Of a DNA stretch of 64,000 bases, positions 62,272-64,000 are shown in pieces (the first letter of the stretch is position 1; each line of letters starts with the position of its first letter). The translations under genes were made by a program, and so were the position numbers. The stretch is from Muricauda sp. SCSIO 65647 (GTDB lineage Bacteria > Bacteroidota > Bacteroidia > Flavobacteriales > Flavobacteriaceae): positions 1,280,501-1,344,500 of the forward strand of contig NZ_CP091037.1 in assembly GCF_021534965.1 (NCBI RefSeq). The letters are read 5' to 3'. The notes beneath the pieces were generated by a model. It saw only the letters and a list, made by a program, of their open reading frames with translations. It made no database searches and was not told where the DNA came from.

Positions 62272-63177
62272 ATGCTAAACGGACGGCAAATAGTCGACAA
62301 AGATAGAATCTGGAAAGGTATCAAAAAACGGCTCGATTCTGAAAGGGTGACCATACGGTCAGTGCTCTTGGAGTTCAAGTGGAAGCTTATCTTCATATTC
62401 TTTTTGATCTTGATAGAATCGGCTATCGAGCTGCTGATTCCTTTGTTCATTGGCTTTGCGATAGACAATGCCCTTGACGGAAGTTATACGGGTGCCATTC
62501 AGCTTGGTGTATTGGGTACGCTCATCATTCTGATCGGTGGGGGGCGCCGATTTTTCGATTCAAGAATCTATGCCAAGATATATCGAAGGCTGGGCAATGC
62601 AACGCTCTTGAGAATTGAAGAAAATCAGTCGTCGATCAAAACCGCAAGGTTGGGGATGATCAATGAGATTATCGAGTTTTTGGAAAATTCCCTTCCGGCG
62701 TTGATCTCCACTATTATTGGAATGGCAGGGGTGGTCATCATCATTGCGAGTCTTAATCTCAATGTATTTCTTGCAGGCCTTGTTGCCACATTTTTGGTCT
62801 TTCTCATTTATTTTTTGACCAGAAAAAGAACTACACATTTCAATAGCGTCTACAACAACGAGTTTGAAAAGCAAGTAGATATTATCACGACAAACGATGA
62901 TACACTGTTGGCATCTCATCTAAAAAACATGATGAAATGGAATATTAAGCTATCTGACCTGGAAGTATTCAATTTTTCAATGTCATGGCTTGTCTTAATC
63001 GGGTTTTTGGTACTCTCCATAATTTTCTCGGCAAGCCTGGGCAATATGACATATGGAGCTTTGTTTTCGCTGATCATCTATGTTTTTCAATACATAGAAA
63101 GCGTAATCGCCTTACCAGCGTTTTACCAAAATTGGTTACGACTGAAAGAAATAAAGGAGCGGTTAGAAAAGCTGTGA
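62272..63177 (+). CDS. ABC transporter six-span domain without ATPase
   Basis: 301 residues with the exporter-type ABC membrane domain (span one ESAIELLIPLFIGFAIDNAL; coupling helix RRLGNATLLRIEENQ), ending right after span six. The Walker A, signature and Walker B of an ATP-binding domain are absent. Related orphan six-span proteins exist, and may act as dimers or pair with a separate ATPase; neither partner is in this window. Confidence 0.78.
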   Translation: MLNGRQIVDKDRIWKGIKKRLDSERVTIRSVLLEFKWKLIFIFFLILIESAIELLIPLFIGFAIDNALDGSYTGAIQLGVLGTLIILIGGGRRFFDSRIYAKIYRRLGNATLLRIEENQSSIKTARLGMINEIIEFLENSLPALISTIIGMAGVVIIIASLNLNVFLAGLVATFLVFLIYFLTRKRTTHFNSVYNNEFEKQVDIITTNDDTLLASHLKNMMKWNIKLSDLEVFNFSMSWLVLIGFLVLSIIFSASLGNMTYGALFSLIIYVFQYIESVIALPAFYQNWLRLKEIKERLEKL

Positions 63178-63206
63178 GCATTCGAAGTGCATACCAAGCG
63201 TTGTCG

Positions 63207-63228
63207 AAGTGATCCTTGCCAGGGCCAC
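63207..63228 (+). repeat. tRNA-3'-end-like 22-bp fragment
   Basis: AAGTGATCCTTGCCAGGGCC plus AC, 20 of 22 bases identical to 54427-54448, the 3' end of the outer split tRNA. No anticodon arm is present upstream, so it is a fragment, not a gene. Confidence 0.5.
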
Positions 63229-63238
63229 GGGACGATTC

Positions 63239-63640
63239 TCAACGAGCGGCCTTTGGCGAGAAAATTTTATTGAGACTGCTTTTGGTCAGAGGTTTGTCAA
63301 AATATCCTGAAATCAGTGAATGTTGTTTTGCAATTGCCCTATCTTTTGAATTTACAAATGCAGACAGTACATAAATCTCAGGTTTTTTACGATCGCCGGT
63401 CAGCAGCTCGAGGTTCTCGATAAATGCCCATCCGTTCATATCGCCCATGACCAAATCTAGAAGAATGATATCAGGCAATTCTTCCTTTTCATCCAACAGA
63501 TTGGCACAGACCCTTAATCCCTCTTCAGCACTCCCGCAAGCCACAATATTGAACTCCTTGTCGTACTGCTCAATACAATAACGGGTCGCAAATTGCGATA
63601 CCAGATCATCGTCTATGATAAAAATCGTAGTCTGTTTCAA
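63239..63640 (-). CDS. Single-domain response regulator (CheY-like)
   Basis: 133 residues. Acidic pocket IIDDD, phospho-Asp in IILLDLVM, Thr/Ser switch in VLSAF, and Lys in FDKPL. No output domain, so it acts through protein contact; no kinase is nearby. Confidence 0.9.
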   Translation of the reverse strand: MKQTTIFIIDDDLVSQFATRYCIEQYDKEFNIVACGSAEEGLRVCANLLDEKEELPDIILLDLVMGDMNGWAFIENLELLTGDRKKPEIYVLSAFVNSKDRAIAKQHSLISGYFDKPLTKSSLNKIFSPKAAR

Positions 63641-63793
63641 ATACTAGAGTTTGGATGGAATGTATCATTCCACTTACAAAACTAACATCTTTCTAAAGAC
63701 CTGTGAATCAAATTCGTTGTTTGTAAAGAATAAACCGCTCAATTGGGATAAACACGGCCAAAGGTGAAATTCTCTAGATATACCGCACAAAAA

Positions 63794-64000
63794 TCAATGT
63801 GGTAAGCCCTTTTTCAAGTAACCGTAGGCAAAAGCCCCGAGCAATGCCCCAAAGATAACGATCAAAATTGGCCAATACCCTGCACCGGCCAATACGTACA
63901 TCGGCCCCGGACATGCGCCGGCCAAAGCCCACCCTAGGCCAAAGAGGGTGCCACCAACTGCGTAACGAACAACCCCTTTCTCTTTGGGCATTATGATAAT
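63794..64000 (-). CDS. YeeE/YedE family membrane protein (cut by window edge)
   Basis: Reading leftward from the window end. The frame is open upstream of the Met at 63991, so this Met is probably internal and the first half lies outside. GGTLFGLGWALAGACPGPMYVLAGAGYWP carries the Cys-containing channel motif of YeeE/YedE thiosulfate- and sulfur-compound transporters. Two-part YeeE systems have a partner gene, which would lie beyond the edge. Confidence 0.82.
   Translation of the reverse strand: MIIMPKEKGVVRYAVGGTLFGLGWALAGACPGPMYVLAGAGYWPILIVIFGALLGAFAYGYLKKGLPH

Overview
The window reads as a chromosomal segment of a marine-type Flavobacteriaceae bacterium (Bacteroidota). The clues are a type IX secretion C-terminal domain, the DUF1800/DUF1501 pair, a one-protein OlsF-like aminolipid synthase, promoters of the form TAnnTTTG with little Shine-Dalgarno signal, frequent TTG/GTG starts, and gene families typical of Flavobacteriia. 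A genus near Muricauda/Flagellimonas or Maribacter is a guess. Nearly everything is ordinary core and metabolic DNA, with no prophage or large island. Both ends cut a gene.

Layout: 1-3957 holds a cut hydroxyacid dehydrogenase, a membrane LuxR regulator, small DUF proteins and a U32 protein coupled to a one-cluster ferredoxin. 4037-6378 carries a TM2 protein and an arsenic operon (arsR, DUF6428, ArsN/PAT-like acetyltransferase, arsC) with no efflux pump. 6379-11538 has an OlsF-like acyltransferase, aspartate kinase, a GNAT, fbp and a TerB-like protein. 11627-17444 is the complete ligase-associated DNA repair cluster (exonuclease, ATP-dependent ligase, Lhr-like helicase, PdeM), followed by mfd, so about 9 kb is devoted to DNA repair. 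20886-21641 is a repeat array. 21642-28214 has a serine hydrolase, a membrane XRE regulator, an ACT-like protein, YraN and the DUF1800/DUF1501 export pair. 28516-37592 has metG, RDD, Sua5, a histone-deacetylase-like protein, PAP2, ferritin, a tiny Cys-rich protein, a short SSB, a BLUF photoreceptor and a YjdJ/YjdI-CDGSH group. 37617-46707 has glycerate kinase, secreted proteins, a TetR/SDR pair with two visible operators, a sortilin-like repeat protein, a pentapeptide protein and a CBS protein. 46827-54067 has an M28 peptidase, epimerases including an SDR-type threonine dehydrogenase, and moaE-moaC. 54742-60444 is a TolC/HlyD/RND efflux operon. The end holds an AraC-like membrane regulator, an ABC membrane domain without ATPase, a response regulator and a cut YeeE/YedE gene.

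The most unusual feature is 54158-54449. One intact tRNA-Arg(CCT) sits inside a split copy of the same tRNA, which sits inside a second split tRNA. Both splits are at exactly the same point of the anticodon stem, and each inserted unit is 110 bp, bounded by CCTGCCTGC / GCAGGCAGG inverted repeats and carrying its own full tRNA. This looks like a small element that inserts into a tRNA-Arg gene while replacing the gene it breaks, and that has done so twice in nested fashion.

All calls come from reading sequence and translations by eye; no database search was run.
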